Both the position numbers and the translations under genes were made by a program. Positions 35,266 to 37,853 of a stretch of 37,853 nt of DNA are shown here, one piece after another. The DNA is from Cristatella mucedo. Lineage: Eukaryota > Bryozoa > Phylactolaemata > Cristatellidae. Below the pieces are notes generated by a model. It did no database searches. It saw nothing but the letters and a program-made list of their open reading frames with translations, and was not told the origin of the DNA. The stretch spans positions 1 through 37,853 of the forward strand of contig WPIO01000486.1 of NCBI GenBank assembly GCA_009760855.2, given 5' to 3'. Positions within the stretch are counted from its first letter, which is position 1. Every line of letters begins with the position of its first letter.

Positions 35266-36600
35266 AAGCGCCCGCACGTGGGCGTGTAATGCGCCGGGCA
35301 CTTCCGGTGCCACAGTGCAGGGAGATGGAGGCCTCCCGCAGATACATCTTACAGCGTACTGCGTTACTAAGCCATGCAAATTATTAGGTCGCAAAAAGGA
35401 AGAGAACACATGTTGCACGGAGGATGTCGATATCGCCGCGACTACCTTAATCAAGAATCGTCTTCTTGAAGGTGTGTAAAACGAGAATTTGCCGTGATAC
35501 TTACGAAGAATGCATACGGGACTCTACAAACAAGTACTGAGCACATGCTACGGAGGCTGTCAATGATAAAGGCGTCGGATTAGTGCGAACAGCACACTCG
35601 GAGTTTCGCTGGAAGCTGCTCATCACATGCCGAAGTGTTCTGCAAGTCATGGACCGATCGAGTGGAAACGAAACGGAAGAAGAAGAAGAAGGTGTTGATA
35701 ACCCCCACCCCCCTCAGGCCCTGGCATCTGGCCAAGACATAACTCTTCCGGATACTCTGAAGGTGAAAACGCTCTGAAATTTTTTTTCTTTGCGATCTGG
35801 GTGATCGAGACACCAACCGGATTATCGTGTTCGACACATATTTCTGCATCAAAAAATGTAGTTGTTGCAGAAATATTCGCAATTGGTTTATGGGTGGTAC
35901 ATTCAAGATAGCTCCTGACGTACTTCTACAGGTATTTATCATTCGTGCTTTGACGGACAATGGGTCAATTCCACTAATATAGGTGATCATGAGAACCAAA
36001 CCGCATGTTGACTATAAGCGGGCTTTCCGGAATTCGCTTGAGCTGCGACCATCTCTTACATCTCTTACCAGTGTGTCGTGTGCTAATTGATTTCGAAATG
36101 GTAACTATTAATGCATCGCCTATCGTGCTTCCAAATGTTGTGGTACTCGGTAGTCTTTTTCACCTTGCCCAGCTACTGTGGCCTCGCATAAAAAACGAAG
36201 GTTTATCACCCTACCGTTAACGCGTTGGTCGATCATTTCCGTCACGAACAAGACTTACCGGAACATGCCTTAAGTCGTATTCGTAGCAGAATTGGCAGTC
36301 AGATGGCCAGCAAGTCTAAATACGTTCACCTATCTAGGCGTCTTGATGCGATTCTTCTTATATATAATGGCGCGATCTTATGGACTATTTGCAGGCAGTA
36401 TCTCTTAGTATTGACATTGAAATCAAATATAATTTTATTGAGACATGATAAGACATTTCAATACAGAGCATTAGTTGCTCCTTAATTTGAATTTTTATTA
36501 CATTGCGCTTTTTATCAAGTTTCTGTCGATCATGAATTTATCGGTGCGGTTATGACATCGAGAATTTATACGCGTGATTACAGTGAATGCGGTTATACTA
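35266..36600. other. Unassigned DNA
   Basis: No gene is supported. The antisense 139-residue frame (35999-35580) passes through a (GAA)n-like stretch near 35675-35690 that yields a poly-Phe run; it has no domain and is taken as chance. Confidence 0.4.
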
Positions 36601-36620
36601 CTGGTTTATAAGGAGCCAGA

Positions 36621-36754
36621 TAGGAGAAAGAGAGAAGAGAGATGAGAGAGAGAGGAGAGACGACAGAGAGGAGACAGATGAGAGAAGATACAGCGAGACA
36701 GTACAGACAGATGAGGGAGAGAGACCGACAGACAGGGAGAGGATCAGAGAGAGT

Positions 36755-36792
<38 letters not shown>

Positions 36793-36850
36793 AGAGAGAG
36801 AGAGAGAATGAGAGAGAGAGAGAGAGAGAGCACGGACGAGACACAGAGAG
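36621..36850. repeat. Imperfect GA-rich tract, ~230 bp
   Basis: GAGA runs are interspersed with GACAGA, GATGAGA and CAGACAG words, becoming nearly pure (GA)n at 36762-36830. It reads as Arg/Glu-rich on plus and Ser/Leu-rich on minus; neither is a gene. Confidence 0.95.
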
Positions 36851-37853
36851 CGAGAAAGCGAATTTTTATAATGGGAACGTCGCCCCTTCTAGCTGCCTTT
36901 GACACGGAATCGTGCTGCTCTTCGTGCAGCTTCTATCCTAATCGTAGTAGCTCTTCGTGTAGCGGTCATTAGAATGGACTCACAGCTTGCTCTTTGTGCA
37001 GCAAGTCACTCACTGGCGACTGCGTCATGCTGCCGTATGCAAAGCAACTGACTAAATTTGCTGCTAGACCAGCATATGCTCAGGATGATCACCCGAGAAC
37101 TTTGCTCGAATCCAAGCTGGCTTCAAGCTAGTGTTGTTCTGGCAAGTTGTAATCAAGTGCAATATTATTAATTATTAACGCGTTATAGTTTTTAACGGAA
37201 CCGTTCGCCGGCTAAGCCAGGCGTCCTACCTCTCTACACCAGACCGTAGCTGACTGCTGACTTCCGTGATGGATCGGCCTGCAGTCCTGCTAAACCGCAA
37301 CATAATCCGAAGCGGTTCCCCCCTCACAAATCACGCCTGTTTCTCATTGCTCTGCATGTGTATATTTACCCGCGCGACGGAAATAATAAAGGTTCCAGCT
37401 CTTTCTTTCCGGCTGCGCTTACGCTTCAGCGAGACACACTAACCGCGTCCATCCGTATTGTACAAAAACTGTTCGTAATCGTAGCTTGTCGTCGGGAGAG
37501 ATCGAACAATTTGAAATGCACATATATTCACCAGTGGCAGGAAAATAAATATAAATGCAGTCTCTTTCCATAATCACGCGAGTGTGCCATCCGATCGCAT
37601 CGAACTATAATTTTCACGGCTGCTAGTGCAAGCAGCATTCGAAGGCAAATGTATAAGTAACAGCTGAAGGAAGTGCGACGAGGACGCATGGCGGGAATGG
37701 TGGGTTGCGTGGTGTTGGAAAAGCGTTGCGATGGCTTTTGCACTGAAGTCCGTAGGCCACAAACGCAGCCTCAAAAATGGCACTACAAGTACAGCGACCG
37801 TAACAGCACTAGTCGCAGAAGCATTGCAAGTACTGGTAACGCTCGTGCCTCGA
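36851..37853. other. Unassigned DNA
   Basis: No gene is recognised. Near 37200-37250 the minus strand reads GGTGTAGAGAGGTAGGACGCC, which resembles the A-box half of a tRNA, but no convincing B box follows. The short open frames at 37358-37783 overlap on both strands. Confidence 0.4.

Noticed and set aside
35580-35999. A 139-codon minus-strand frame with a Cys-containing C-terminus.
   Set aside because: It includes a poly-Phe run from a GAA stretch, has no evident signal peptide or cysteine framework, and is not supported by codon pattern.
37195-37250. A tRNA-like A-box half on the minus strand.
   Set aside because: No clear B box follows at the right spacing, and the body does not match the SINE family.

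Overview
This is eukaryotic, almost certainly animal (metazoan, probably invertebrate), non-coding genomic DNA of moderate GC content. The grounds are long dinucleotide and tetranucleotide microsatellites, many 5'-truncated copies of L2/CR1-group LINEs ending in ATT microsatellite tails, a tRNA-derived SINE family, and no dense open reading frames, operons or bacterial signals. The species cannot be named from the sequence alone. I could not support any intact host protein-coding gene, rRNA gene or functional tRNA gene. The long open frames are either microsatellite artefacts (both strands of the CCTG tract, the TC/GA tracts) or decayed retrotransposon protein.

Layout. 1-3.3 kb: unassigned unique DNA. 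3.34-3.76 kb: an old antisense piece of LINE family A. 4.1-5.9 kb: two CA tracts, a TTA tract and a probable LINE tail. 6.55-7.0 kb: three copies of an unknown ~80-bp repeat in both orientations. 8.62-10.31 kb: the most striking object, a (TC)n tract running into ~1.47 kb of (CCTG)n with only three interruptions. 12.0-15.3 kb: a 48-bp tandem duplication, a SINE, two LINE-A 3' ends and a copy of family B. 17.7-19.7 kb: three SINE copies and a TC tract. 20.6-21.5 kb: a G-rich/C-rich hexamer region with a strong quadruplex motif, and a decayed fragment resembling the C-terminal restriction-like endonuclease region of an R2-type LINE. 23.97-24.23 kb: two LINE 3' tails facing each other. 24.6-25.1 kb: a CpG-rich block. 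25.2-27.5 kb: two TC tracts and a B copy. 28.1-30.9 kb: an inverted SINE pair and two LINE-A copies. 31.85-33.0 kb: antisense LINE-A and LINE-B copies. 33.2-33.8 kb: an inverted TC/AG pair and a degenerate ~14-bp array. 33.96-35.27 kb: the best LINE-A copy, with reverse-transcriptase motifs. 36.6-36.85 kb: a GA-rich tract. The remainder is unassigned.

The window is best read as intergenic or intronic DNA shaped by retrotransposition and microsatellite expansion. Family A is named L2/CR1-like from its protein motifs and its ATT-tailed 3' end. Its RT probably mobilised the short copies, but whether it also mobilises the SINE cannot be shown here. The items most likely to be undescribed are the SINE family (six copies, consistent 3' end), the degenerate GRCAAAWTCGC array, the 6.5-7.0 kb repeat cluster and the very long CCTG array.
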